Below, piece by piece: positions 51,724 through 59,800 of a DNA stretch of 64,000 bases (the stretch's first letter is position 1; each line of letters starts with the position of its first letter). The notes under the pieces are model-generated. The model made no database searches and was not told where the DNA came from. It saw nothing but the letters and a program-made list of their open reading frames with translations. Location: positions 175,349 through 239,348 of the forward strand of contig NZ_JSEE01000005.1 in assembly GCF_001625355.1 (NCBI RefSeq). The letters run 5' to 3'. Both the position numbers and the translations under genes were made by a program. This DNA comes from Marinomonas sp. TW1. Lineage in GTDB: Bacteria > Pseudomonadota > Gammaproteobacteria > Pseudomonadales > Marinomonadaceae.

Positions 51724-51757
51724 ATTAAAGCGAGCAATTATGACAATTTAGTTAAAC
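51724..51757 (-). promoter_or_regulatory. Pho box and -10 of phoB
   Basis: On the minus strand GTTTAAC-TAAA-TTGTCAT (51757-51740), then 10 nt, then TTTAAT (51729-51724). Half-sites and spacing mirror the pstS promoter, supporting autoregulation by PhoB. A reversed copy of the TGTCATAA half-site (51758-51765) adds a dyad. Confidence 0.6.
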
Positions 51758-51777
51758 TGTCATAACTTTGCCACATA

Positions 51778-52632
51778 TTAAGCAAAATAGCTGATAACTA
51801 AACCGATAAAGACACAGCATCCAATGCGATTGTTTTCTAGGAAAGAGCGAAAACAAGCTTGCCTGTTTCTGTCACTTGCTTGTTGATATTGCTTGTAAAA
51901 CAACCAGATGCAAGTCAACAATGCGAGAAAATAAGGCCAGCCCAGTGTGGCGAAGAAGCCGATCCATGTCAAAAGGGATAAGGTTAAAGCTTGTAAACAC
52001 ACAATGACCAACAAATCATACTGACCAAACAGTATTGCTGTGGATTTGACGCCAATTCTCAAATCGTCTGGTCGATCGGTCATCGCATAATAAGTGTCGT
52101 AAGCAATGGTCCAGAAACAATTCGCGAGAAACAGCATCCATAGAATAGGGTCGCTTAAGCTGCCCCCTTGGGCGCTGTAAGCCATAGGAATGGCCCAAGA
52201 AAAGGCTAAACCGAGAAAAAGCTGAGGCAGATGGGTATAACGCTTCATAAATGGGTACAGAGCGGCTAACCCAAGACCGACAAAGGACAGTAATATGGTT
52301 TGTAGGTTGGTCAATAACACCAAACAAAAACTGAGTAAGGATAAACCGACAAACAGAGTTAGGGCTTCTTTTTCGGATACTCGCCCTGAGGGAAGTGGCC
52401 GGTTCTTCGTTCGATCAACATGCCCATCTACCTTTCGATCCGCATAATCATTGATCACACAACCAGCGGATCGCATGCTAAACACCCCTAGAATGAAAAT
52501 CACCAGTAGCGACCAGTCTGGTCGACCCTCGGCCGCTAACCAAAGTGCCCACAGGGTAGGCCACATTAAGAGTAATGAACCAATCGGGCGATTAAAACGG
52601 GTAAGCTCGGCATAATCTTTTAGCTTGTTCAT
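51778..52632 (-). CDS. ubiA: 4-Hydroxybenzoate octaprenyltransferase
   Basis: 284 residues, membrane-embedded prenyltransferase of ubiquinone biosynthesis. First Asp-rich site NDYADRKVDG (N61-D65), second site DTYYAMTDRPDD near residues 178-190, eight to nine membrane helices, N-terminal TRFNRPIGSLLLMWPTLWALW. Overlaps ubiC by 4 nt. Confidence 0.96.
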   Translation of the reverse strand: MNKLKDYAELTRFNRPIGSLLLMWPTLWALWLAAEGRPDWSLLVIFILGVFSMRSAGCVINDYADRKVDGHVDRTKNRPLPSGRVSEKEALTLFVGLSLLSFCLVLLTNLQTILLSFVGLGLAALYPFMKRYTHLPQLFLGLAFSWAIPMAYSAQGGSLSDPILWMLFLANCFWTIAYDTYYAMTDRPDDLRIGVKSTAILFGQYDLLVIVCLQALTLSLLTWIGFFATLGWPYFLALLTCIWLFYKQYQQASDRNRQACFRSFLENNRIGCCVFIGLVISYFA

Positions 52633-53189
52633 GGCAATCCAAAGGGTGATTTGAAATGAGAGATTGTGTCAAAGATGGCTTCATTTACCAAGATGCCAAC
52701 ACCATATTGATGGAACACAGAGCGTCTTGCCCACACACTATGAGGTTGATCAGGGAACATTGCCGCAGGTAATTCCGTAATTTCAATTGGGCTACGGGTT
52801 AGGGTACGATGCTGGAAAAGATAGCCACCTAATGGTTTATCGTTTAAATGAGGTACCTGACGCCAGTGACCCAGTAATGAGCGAGCAGGAATAATAGAGC
52901 GGGCATAGATCACGGTTTGACCATCCAGTTTTAACAGGACAGTGCGGACGCGGACCGCTTCTCTTGGCTTCAATTTGAGCTTACGTCTTTCTCGCAGACT
53001 GGCCGCGCCCCACTTGTCTTCAATGACGTCGACACTGAGTTTACCAATGCGCTGTAATTTACTGGTTAATGATTTATCCGTGGTCAGCCAAGGCCATAAA
53101 TAGTTGGGTATTTTGGTTTTATTAACACAGTGAGCAGGTTGCCAACGGTAGTCAAATTGCTTGGTGGCAAGTGAATTAAGGCGAGTCAT
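52629..53189 (-). CDS. ubiC: Chorismate--pyruvate lyase
   Basis: 186 residues; converts chorismate to 4-hydroxybenzoate and pyruvate, the first step of ubiquinone synthesis. Family pattern: WLTTDKSLTSKLQRIG near residue 35, REAVRVRTVLLKLDGQTVIYARSIIP, and LPLGGYLF-like GGYLFQHRTLTRSPIEI. Cytosolic. Only 6 nt after the HDOD gene and coupled to ubiA. Confidence 0.92.
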   Translation of the reverse strand: MTRLNSLATKQFDYRWQPAHCVNKTKIPNYLWPWLTTDKSLTSKLQRIGKLSVDVIEDKWGAASLRERRKLKLKPREAVRVRTVLLKLDGQTVIYARSIIPARSLLGHWRQVPHLNDKPLGGYLFQHRTLTRSPIEITELPAAMFPDQPHSVWARRSVFHQYGVGILVNEAIFDTISHFKSPFGLP

Positions 53190-53195
53190 ACAATG

Positions 53196-54464
53196 TTAGG
53201 CATTCATTTTATCGATAAGAGAAACCATTTTATGCAGCTCATGAGAAGACTGGTATACCTCTTCTCGACACGCTTCTGCCTGATCAATGTCTAAGCCCAC
53301 TTCGACCAGCACAGACGGATCGATATCCAAGCCATTGCGCAGTTGGTGAGAAACATAGAGAAGTTTGGCTAACGTCGCGTGCTCTCCATAATAGTGAGGC
53401 TTTTTACTGTAACGAATGGCTGTCCAGATGTTGTCTGGCAAACTCCAATAACGTAATAGCCAAGAGCCTAGCTGTTCCTTGGTAAAGTGCAGAATTTGCA
53501 TTTCGACCAATTCGCTGGGTAAGTGAGCATTGGCTTCATAATATCGAGATAAGATCGAAAAATGCGGCGGTAAAATGCTACTGATGGCCAAATACCCGAA
53601 GTTTTGCAAAAGACCCGAAAGATAAGCGTGGCCAAGTTTAGGGCGTATTTCATTGGGCATGGCTTTTACTAAGGTTTCCATTAGTACGGCATTGGACACC
53701 GAATCCAACCAAAAATTTTCATAATGTCTTGGGCCATTATCGGGCGTGTGGAAGGCATTGCCCATCGATAAGCCCAGCGCCAGATTCATCACCATATCAA
53801 ACCCCAGCACCCGAATGATGGCATCTTCGACTGACTCAATTGTCCCTGGGGCACCATAGTAAGGGGACGACGCCCAACTGATGACTTGTGCTGCTAAGCT
53901 TGGGTCCAGCGCGATGACTTCACACAATTCATCCGTGCCAGCGGTTTGGTCTGCGGACAAGCGGATAATACGGTGAGAAGAAGCCGGTAGTGGTGGAATC
54001 TCTAAGGTTTCTTCGAGGCGTTGTTTAAGACGAATCGACTGAAAACGGCCAAGCGCTTCTAGTATCTGCTCTTCATCATTCTCATGATTGTCTGCCGGAC
54101 GTTTGATCTTATTGATATCGAGTGAAATGTCTTCAAAGCGATTCAAAGGGCCGCTAAACATGGTTTTCAATTCATCCGAGCTGAGTTCATGATACGGGCC
54201 GTCGGACTTTAATCGTATCAGTACTTTTGGCTCGGCTAATAAGCTGGATTCAATAATGCTCGACACACTGTTGGGTTTGATGAGTGGGTCGCCCTCACTG
54301 TTGAAGTTAGTGATGGGTTCAAAACGTCGTTTAGTGATGCGAGAAACCGCGGCAATGTCTAACATATGTTGTTCAGGAAAAATCACCTGTAAACGGCCTG
54401 TATGGTCTGCTAGATGAACTACTCGCAGTCGCTTGCTTGGCTGTTGGTCGGCTGATATTTCCAT
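53196..54464 (-). CDS. HDOD-domain signalling protein with N-terminal YbaK-like remnant
   Basis: 422 residues. The HDOD domain spans about 150-370 (LEIPPLPASSHRIIRLSADQ, LDPSLAAQVISWASSPYYG, VEDAIIRVLGFDMVMNLALGLSMG), a regulatory module related to HD-GYP but lacking catalytic HD residues. The first 100 residues (RVVHLADHTGRLQVIFPEQHMLDI) resemble the second half of a YbaK/aminoacyl-tRNA-deacylase-like domain seen fused to HDOD in pseudomonads; the usual first half is absent. Shine-Dalgarno weak (AGAGAA). It may lead an operon with ubiC-ubiA. Partner and output unknown. Confidence 0.75.
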   Translation of the reverse strand: MEISADQQPSKRLRVVHLADHTGRLQVIFPEQHMLDIAAVSRITKRRFEPITNFNSEGDPLIKPNSVSSIIESSLLAEPKVLIRLKSDGPYHELSSDELKTMFSGPLNRFEDISLDINKIKRPADNHENDEEQILEALGRFQSIRLKQRLEETLEIPPLPASSHRIIRLSADQTAGTDELCEVIALDPSLAAQVISWASSPYYGAPGTIESVEDAIIRVLGFDMVMNLALGLSMGNAFHTPDNGPRHYENFWLDSVSNAVLMETLVKAMPNEIRPKLGHAYLSGLLQNFGYLAISSILPPHFSILSRYYEANAHLPSELVEMQILHFTKEQLGSWLLRYWSLPDNIWTAIRYSKKPHYYGEHATLAKLLYVSHQLRNGLDIDPSVLVEVGLDIDQAEACREEVYQSSHELHKMVSLIDKMNA

Positions 54465-54501
54465 ATATTTTCTCTGTTAGAACAAGGATTAATTAAACTA
54501 A

Positions 54502-54526
54502 AAAAGCCCCTATGATAGGGGCTTTT
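54502..54526. terminator. Terminator of aapJQMP
   Basis: AAAAGCCCCTA-TGA-TAGGGGCTTTT, 11-bp perfect stem with T-runs on both strands. On the minus strand it ends the aap operon just before the HDOD gene. Confidence 0.88.
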
Positions 54527-54560
54527 GCAAATATAACAGATTTTAAAGGCAAATATCGAA

Positions 54561-55340
54561 TCAGTGATTCAAAATTTGGCTTAAGAAGTTTTGCGTGCGG
54601 TCATGCTGTGGATTATCGAAGAACTCGTGAGGCCCATTGGCTTCCACGATTTCGCCTGCGTCCATGAAGACCACTCGGTCAGCAACGGTTTTTGCGAAGC
54701 CCATTTCATGAGTCACACAAACCATGGTCATGCCTTCTTCTGCTAATTGAACCATAACGTCCAATACTTCTTTGATCATTTCTGGGTCAAGTGCCGAAGT
54801 CGGTTCATCAAACAGCATGATGCGTGGCTGCATACACAAACCACGAGCAATCGCCACACGCTGTTGTTGCCCACCAGAAAGTTGGCCTGGGTACTTCAAG
54901 GCTTGGTTTGCGATTTTGACGCGTTCCAAGTAGTGCATCGCCATTTCTTCGGCTTGTTTCTTTGGCATTTTACGAACCCAGATTGGTGCTAAGGTCAGGT
55001 TCTCTAAAATGGTCAAATGTGGGAACAAGTTGAAGTGCTGGAACACCATACCCACGTCTTTGCGGATCGCTTCGATGTTTTTCAAGTTGTCGTTCATTTC
55101 AACGCCATCGACGAGAATCGTACCTTTCTGGTGCTCTTCTAGGCGGTTAATACAGCGTGTCATCGTAGACTTACCGGAACCGGAAGGTCCACAAACAACG
55201 ATTCGTTCACCCTTCTTAATGCTAAAGTTGATGTTTTTAAGTACGTGGAAATCACCGTACCATTTATTGACATCATTAAACTCGATAATTGCTTCTTCGC
55301 CCAGCGCTAGTTGGGCACGAGCCATATTGGTATTTGTCAT
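54561..55340 (-). CDS. aapP: General L-amino acid ABC transporter ATP-binding protein AapP
   Basis: 259 residues: [16 protein letters not shown], Walker [25 protein letters not shown], signature [13 protein letters not shown], Walker [16 protein letters not shown]-loop [11 protein letters not shown]. Polar amino-acid transporter class; GAGGT Shine-Dalgarno. Last gene of aapJQMP. Confidence 0.95.
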   Translation of the reverse strand: MTNTNMARAQLALGEEAIIEFNDVNKWYGDFHVLKNINFSIKKGERIVVCGPSGSGKSTMTRCINRLEEHQKGTILVDGVEMNDNLKNIEAIRKDVGMVFQHFNLFPHLTILENLTLAPIWVRKMPKKQAEEMAMHYLERVKIANQALKYPGQLSGGQQQRVAIARGLCMQPRIMLFDEPTSALDPEMIKEVLDVMVQLAEEGMTMVCVTHEMGFAKTVADRVVFMDAGEIVEANGPHEFFDNPQHDRTQNFLSQILNH

Positions 55341-55362
55341 TATATAGACCTCAAATTCTTAA

Positions 55363-56463
55363 CTAATTTCGCTTGTGCCCAGTTTCTAATTTACGCTCGA
55401 TTCTCATACTGTAGCGAGACATGCCAAAACAGGCTGCCCAGTAAATAAAACCGGCAAAGGCATAGCCTTCAATGGTCATTCCGAGCCAGTTAGCATCATG
55501 AGTTGCGGCTTGAATACGACCAAGTAGATCAAACATCCCCACAATGTAAACCAGAGTGGTGTCTTTAAATAAACCAATGAATGTGTTTACGATCCCTGGA
55601 ATGACTAATTTTAATGCCTGCGGCAAAATGACTAAGATCATCGACTGCCAGTAGGTTAATCCCATCGCATCAGCGGCTTCATATTGACCTTTCGGGATAG
55701 CTTGTAAGCCACCACGAATGACCTCGGCCATATAGGCTGCAGAGAACAAAGTAATACCGATCAGAACTCGTAATAACTTGTTGAAGTTCATACCTTCAGG
55801 TAAGAACAAAGGAATCATTACGGATGCCATGAACAAGATGGTGATCAGTGGTACCGCTCGAATCGTTTCAATGAAGACGATACAAACGGACTTTGCTATT
55901 GGCATTTTGGATTGACGACCAAGCGCCAACAAAACCCCAAGAGGGAAGGACGCCACAATACCGACAACCCCTAACAGCGTGGTCAAGAATAAGCCGCCCC
56001 ATAAAGACGTCTCAACGACTTCTAGACCGAATACACCACCTGCAAATAGGAAGTAAGCAATAACAGGATAAACCACCAAAATCACAAGGGATAAGTAAAG
56101 CTTATTCACTGTTTTAACAGCGTATGTACCTAATAAAAGCACCAATAGAATCAAAGCCAGATTAATGCGCCATGTTTCTTCTGATGGATACAGTCCATAC
56201 ATAAACTGTTCAAAATAGACCCCTATGAATGCCCAGCAGGCGCCATCACCAGTACAGTCAGCTTTTGACGCACCAGTAAAAGTTGCTCCGACAAGGCCCC
56301 ATTCAATCACGGGTGGGACCAGCAAATATAAAATATAAAAGCTAAATAGGGTTAAAAATATATTTAATGGGGACGACAATAAATTTTGACGAACCCAGGC
56401 CACCGCACCAACAGAATTCACTGGTGGTGGAAGGCTTGGTGATGGTTTGAATTCAATAGCCAT
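55363..56463 (-). CDS. aapM: General L-amino acid ABC transporter permease AapM
   Basis: 366 residues, longer than simple HisM-type permeases, as expected of AapM/BztC. Hydrophobic N-terminal half with an extracytoplasmic stretch holding TGDGACWAFIGVYFEQFMYGLYP, then the permease core: TTLLGVVGIVASFPLGVLLALGR, EAA loop EAADAMGLTYWQSMILVILPQA and NTFIGLFKDTTLVYIVGM. AGGAGG Shine-Dalgarno. Pairs with AapQ. Confidence 0.94.
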   Translation of the reverse strand: MAIEFKPSPSLPPPVNSVGAVAWVRQNLLSSPLNIFLTLFSFYILYLLVPPVIEWGLVGATFTGASKADCTGDGACWAFIGVYFEQFMYGLYPSEETWRINLALILLVLLLGTYAVKTVNKLYLSLVILVVYPVIAYFLFAGGVFGLEVVETSLWGGLFLTTLLGVVGIVASFPLGVLLALGRQSKMPIAKSVCIVFIETIRAVPLITILFMASVMIPLFLPEGMNFNKLLRVLIGITLFSAAYMAEVIRGGLQAIPKGQYEAADAMGLTYWQSMILVILPQALKLVIPGIVNTFIGLFKDTTLVYIVGMFDLLGRIQAATHDANWLGMTIEGYAFAGFIYWAACFGMSRYSMRIERKLETGHKRN

Positions 56464-56473
56464 GTTCTTCCTC

Positions 56474-57649
56474 CTAGCGCTCTATTAGTGACATTTTTTT
56501 GTTATACCAGTTCATAAACATTGAGATAGATAAGCTCAATGTACCGTAAACCAACATACACAGACCGATGTTTTCAATGGCCTGACCTGTTTGGTTCAGT
56601 GTTGTACCCATAACAACAGCAACCAATTCTGGGTAAGCGATAGCCGCACCCAATGATGAGTTTTTCGCTAAGTTTAGGAATTGACTGGTCAGGGGCGGAA
56701 TAATGACTCGTAATGCTTGCGGTAAGACAATTAAACGCTGCGTTAGACTGTCTTTCAGACCCAAAGAGCGCGCAGCCTCTGTTTGCCCCCAGTTGACGGA
56801 CAAGATACCTGCACGAACGATTTCCGCAATGAATGCGCCAGTATAAGTCGACAATGCCACTAATACCGCCACAAATTCTGGAGGCAGAACCATACCACCA
56901 GTGACGTTAAAACGACTTTTTTGTGGAAGGTCAAACTCGATAGGGAACCCAGAAACCACCAAAGCTAGAAAGGTAATGACTATGATAGTACCGAAAGACG
57001 CCCAGTAAGCTGGAAACCAAAGACCTGTTCTCGTTTGGCGCTTTTTGGCCCAAACAATCAAAGCAATGGAGGCGATGATGGACAGGATAAAACCTGCAAT
57101 CACAATACCAAAACCATCTTGAGCAATTGGGTTAGGGGAATAGACGCCACGTTTGTTTAAGAAAAAATCACCAAAAATGATGCTGTTCTTAGGGATAGGT
57201 AAGGTTGCTAGAACCGCAAAATACCAGAAAAACATTTGTAGCAATAACGGAATATTACGCAATGTCTCAACGTAAACTGTGGCTAATCGTGCAACCAACC
57301 AGTTATTAGAAAGACGAGCTAAGCCCATCACAACACCAATAAAAGTGGCTAACGCGATCCCCAATAAAGAGATAACAACAGTATTAATCAGGGCAACAAC
57401 AAACGCTCTTCCGTAGGTGTTGGCCTCAGTATACTCAATAAGGTGAATAAGGACGGGAAATCCAGCTGGTTGGTTTAAAAATTCAAAGCCAGTGGAAATA
57501 CCTTGGTCTGCCAGGTTGGCTTGTAAGTTACTAAACAAGTAATAACCTACGAAAACTACCACGGCCAGGAGTAAAGCTTGAAAGATGAGGGCTCGGTTGC
57601 CTGCATCATTCAAAAAATTTTTTATACTTGAACTATTTTGATCGCTCAT
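56474..57649 (-). CDS. aapQ: General L-amino acid ABC transporter permease AapQ
   Basis: 391 residues; long AapQ/BztB form. ALINTVVISLLGIALATFIGVVMGLARLS, then VETLRNIPLLLQMFFWYFA, a long extracytoplasmic insertion with NKRGVYSPNPIAQDGFG, and the EAA loop EAARSLGLKDSLTQRLIVLPQALRVIIPP. Ten nt upstream of aapM. Confidence 0.94.
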   Translation of the reverse strand: MSDQNSSSIKNFLNDAGNRALIFQALLLAVVVFVGYYLFSNLQANLADQGISTGFEFLNQPAGFPVLIHLIEYTEANTYGRAFVVALINTVVISLLGIALATFIGVVMGLARLSNNWLVARLATVYVETLRNIPLLLQMFFWYFAVLATLPIPKNSIIFGDFFLNKRGVYSPNPIAQDGFGIVIAGFILSIIASIALIVWAKKRQTRTGLWFPAYWASFGTIIVITFLALVVSGFPIEFDLPQKSRFNVTGGMVLPPEFVAVLVALSTYTGAFIAEIVRAGILSVNWGQTEAARSLGLKDSLTQRLIVLPQALRVIIPPLTSQFLNLAKNSSLGAAIAYPELVAVVMGTTLNQTGQAIENIGLCMLVYGTLSLSISMFMNWYNKKMSLIER

Positions 57650-57701
57650 CTTGTTTCAGGCAGTTGAAATGCTCGTCAGATGTGTAAGGAAGGGGGGAGA
57701 A

Positions 57702-57729
57702 ATCCAGCGACTCAGTGGAGTCGCTGGAT
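57702..57729 (-). terminator. Hairpin between aapJ and aapQ
   Basis: Perfect 12-bp stem ATCCAGCGACTC/GAGTCGCTGGAT with a 4-nt loop and a pyrimidine-rich but weak T tail. Typical site for attenuating permease expression relative to the binding protein. Confidence 0.65.
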
Positions 57730-57757
57730 AAATACCCGAAGCAGGTCGCTTTAGGTA

Positions 57758-58780
57758 TTAACGTACTGGTGGCGCGTACATAACACCACCTTCTGTCCAT
57801 AGATTGTTAATACCGCGTGGCAGACCAACTGGTGTGTTTGGTCCAACGTTACGCTCAAACACTTCACCGTAGTTACCTACTTCAGCGATGATGTTGTAAG
57901 CCCAATCAGCACCAAGTCCTAGAGATTCACCCATGTTGCCTTCAGCGCCTAGTAGACGACGGATGCCTGGATCGTTTGACTCAGATTTGATTTTAGCAAC
58001 GTTTTTAGAGCTGATGCCCATTTCTTCAGCGTTAACTTGAACGAACATAGCCCAAGTTACGATGTCTTTCCATTGGTTGTCGCCGTGACGAACAACAGGG
58101 CCTAGAGGCTCTTTAGAGATCGTTTCTGGAAGAATTACGTGAGCGTTTGGATCAGACAATTTTGAACGGTGAGCAGCAAGACCTGATTTATCCGTGGTGA
58201 ATACGTCACAACGACCAGAAGCATAAGCCGCTAGTGCTTCGTCCGCTTTCTGTACGATAACAGGTACATAGTTCATTTTATGCTTACGGAAGAAATCCGC
58301 CATGTTCAATTCTGTTGTTGTACCTTGCTCAGTACAAACAGTGGCACCATCAAGGTCTAGGGCAGATTCAACACCTAGGTCTTTACGAGCCATGAAACCT
58401 TGACCGTCATAGAAGTTAACCGCCGTAAAATCTAGACCTAGAGACGTATCACGAGTGTAAGTCCAAGTTGTGTTACGAGACAACATGTCGATCTCGCCAG
58501 ACTGAAGGGCTGTGAAACGTTCTTTTGCAGAAAGAGGAGTGAATTTAACGGCTTGTGCATCACCAAAGATAGCGGCCGCCGTTGCACGACAAGCGTCAAC
58601 GTCGATACCAGACCAGTTGCCGTTTACATCGGCATTAGAGAAACCAGGAACGCCTTGGCTAACACCACATTGGATGAAGCCTTTTGATTTTACGTCATCT
58701 AGGGTAGCAGCGGCTGCACCAGTGCTGATTGTTGCAGCAATGGCAGCGGTAGACAGTAATTTACCTACATTGGATTTCAT
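57758..58780 (-). CDS. aapJ: General L-amino acid ABC transporter binding protein AapJ
   Basis: 340 residues with a signal peptide (MKSNVGKLLSTAAIAATI...AAAA, about 24 residues). Mature: LDDVKSKGFIQCGVSQGVPGFSNADVNG, WSGIDVDACRATAAAIFGDA, SRNTTWTYTRDTSLGLDF and GANWAYNIIAEVGNYGE-like GADWAYNIIAEVGNYGE, matching AapJ/BztA. Broad polar amino-acid specificity is usual for the family. GGGAGG Shine-Dalgarno. Confidence 0.95.
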   Translation of the reverse strand: MKSNVGKLLSTAAIAATISTGAAAATLDDVKSKGFIQCGVSQGVPGFSNADVNGNWSGIDVDACRATAAAIFGDAQAVKFTPLSAKERFTALQSGEIDMLSRNTTWTYTRDTSLGLDFTAVNFYDGQGFMARKDLGVESALDLDGATVCTEQGTTTELNMADFFRKHKMNYVPVIVQKADEALAAYASGRCDVFTTDKSGLAAHRSKLSDPNAHVILPETISKEPLGPVVRHGDNQWKDIVTWAMFVQVNAEEMGISSKNVAKIKSESNDPGIRRLLGAEGNMGESLGLGADWAYNIIAEVGNYGEVFERNVGPNTPVGLPRGINNLWTEGGVMYAPPVR

Positions 58781-59320
58781 TATATTGAGCCTCCCAGGCG
58801 ATTTTATATGTATGTTGTAATTTTGCAGAATTTCAATAGATTCAATTTGAAACCTATTTTTTTGAAAGCAAAGTTGATGCCAACATTTAATTATTCTTGT
58901 TGTCTTACATATGCAGACGAATCCTCTAGAGGATCATCACATACCCCTATAGAATTACTCTTTTGCACCATAGTCAAGAATAAAATATTAAAAACACGCC
59001 CCAATGTACTTATTTTTTGCACTTTATTTGACGATAAATGGTCTAGCAGAAGAGTGGAGCTCAATTTCATTGAGTAAAATTTAATTTAAAGAAAACAAAA
59101 CGTTAGAATCAAACCTCTTCGATTTTTTGCGCTTTTTTAGGGCGTAATAGTGTTTTTATAGTCCATGTTTGTGCGCGCGCGTTTGTTGTGCTTTATTTTG
59201 GTGCTTTTTTGTAAAAACAAAGACCATACAAAATATAATGGATAAAGCGCTTTCCCAAAATTACCCTCTACATGGTAAACTTAGCCATTCTTAGATGTTT
59301 AGTAAGGAGATCCATATCAA
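58781..59320. promoter_or_regulatory. 540-bp divergent intergenic region between aapJ and lrp
   Basis: No convincing gene. AT-rich overall, with A/T tracts near 58840-58870 and 59085-59100, and an alternating GTGCGCGCGCG run near 59170. Must contain the aapJ and lrp promoters and, likely, Lrp sites. Individual sites cannot be called by eye. Confidence 0.45.
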
Positions 59321-59797
59321 ATGGATAACTCAACAAAACCACTTGATCGATTGGACAAAAAAATTCTACGAGAGTTGCAAATAAACGGTCGTTTATCCAA
59401 TGTGGAGTTGGCGAGTCGTGTTGGTTTGAGTGCGACGCCTTGCTTGGAGCGTGTGCGTCGACTAGAGCGGAACGGCTATATTACTGGCTATTGTGCTTTG
59501 GTTAATCCAAAAAAAGTGGATGCTGGCCTGTTGGTGTTTGTTGAGATAAGACTGAAAACCACTTCTCCTGAAGGCTTTAATGAATTCAAAACCGCGGTGT
59601 CTGAAATTCCGGAAATTTTAGAGTGTCATTTGATCGCAGGGGATTTTGAATACTTACTAAAAGCACGTGTATCGAATATGGACTCTTATCGGCTGTTATT
59701 AGGTGAAACCTTGCTGACCTTACCTCATGTACGTGAGTCTCGTACTTATGTGGCAATGGAAGAAGTGAAGAGCACCACGGTCGTCAATATTCCTTAA
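59321..59797 (+). CDS. lrp: Leucine-responsive regulatory protein Lrp
   Basis: 158 residues. N-terminal helix-turn-helix (LDRLDKKILRELQINGRLSNVELASRVGLS, RVRRLERNGYITGY) and C-terminal RAM ligand-binding domain (VFVEIRLK, FEYLLKARVSNMDSYRLLL). Sequence and length match true Lrp rather than the AsnC-like paralogues. AAGGAG 11 nt before the ATG. Divergent from the amino-acid transporter, a natural target; convergent with recG with a 3-nt gap. Confidence 0.92.
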   Translation: MDNSTKPLDRLDKKILRELQINGRLSNVELASRVGLSATPCLERVRRLERNGYITGYCALVNPKKVDAGLLVFVEIRLKTTSPEGFNEFKTAVSEIPEILECHLIAGDFEYLLKARVSNMDSYRLLLGETLLTLPHVRESRTYVAMEEVKSTTVVNIP

Positions 59798-59800
59798 ACG

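Noticed and set aside
51693..51737. Longer phoB start at TTG 51737
   Set aside because: It lies upstream of the predicted transcription start set by the Pho box and -10, and shifts the phospho-Asp from position 54.
58808..59077. 89-codon open frame in the aapJ-lrp gap
   Set aside because: No Shine-Dalgarno, composition of AT-rich non-coding DNA, and placed across the expected promoters.
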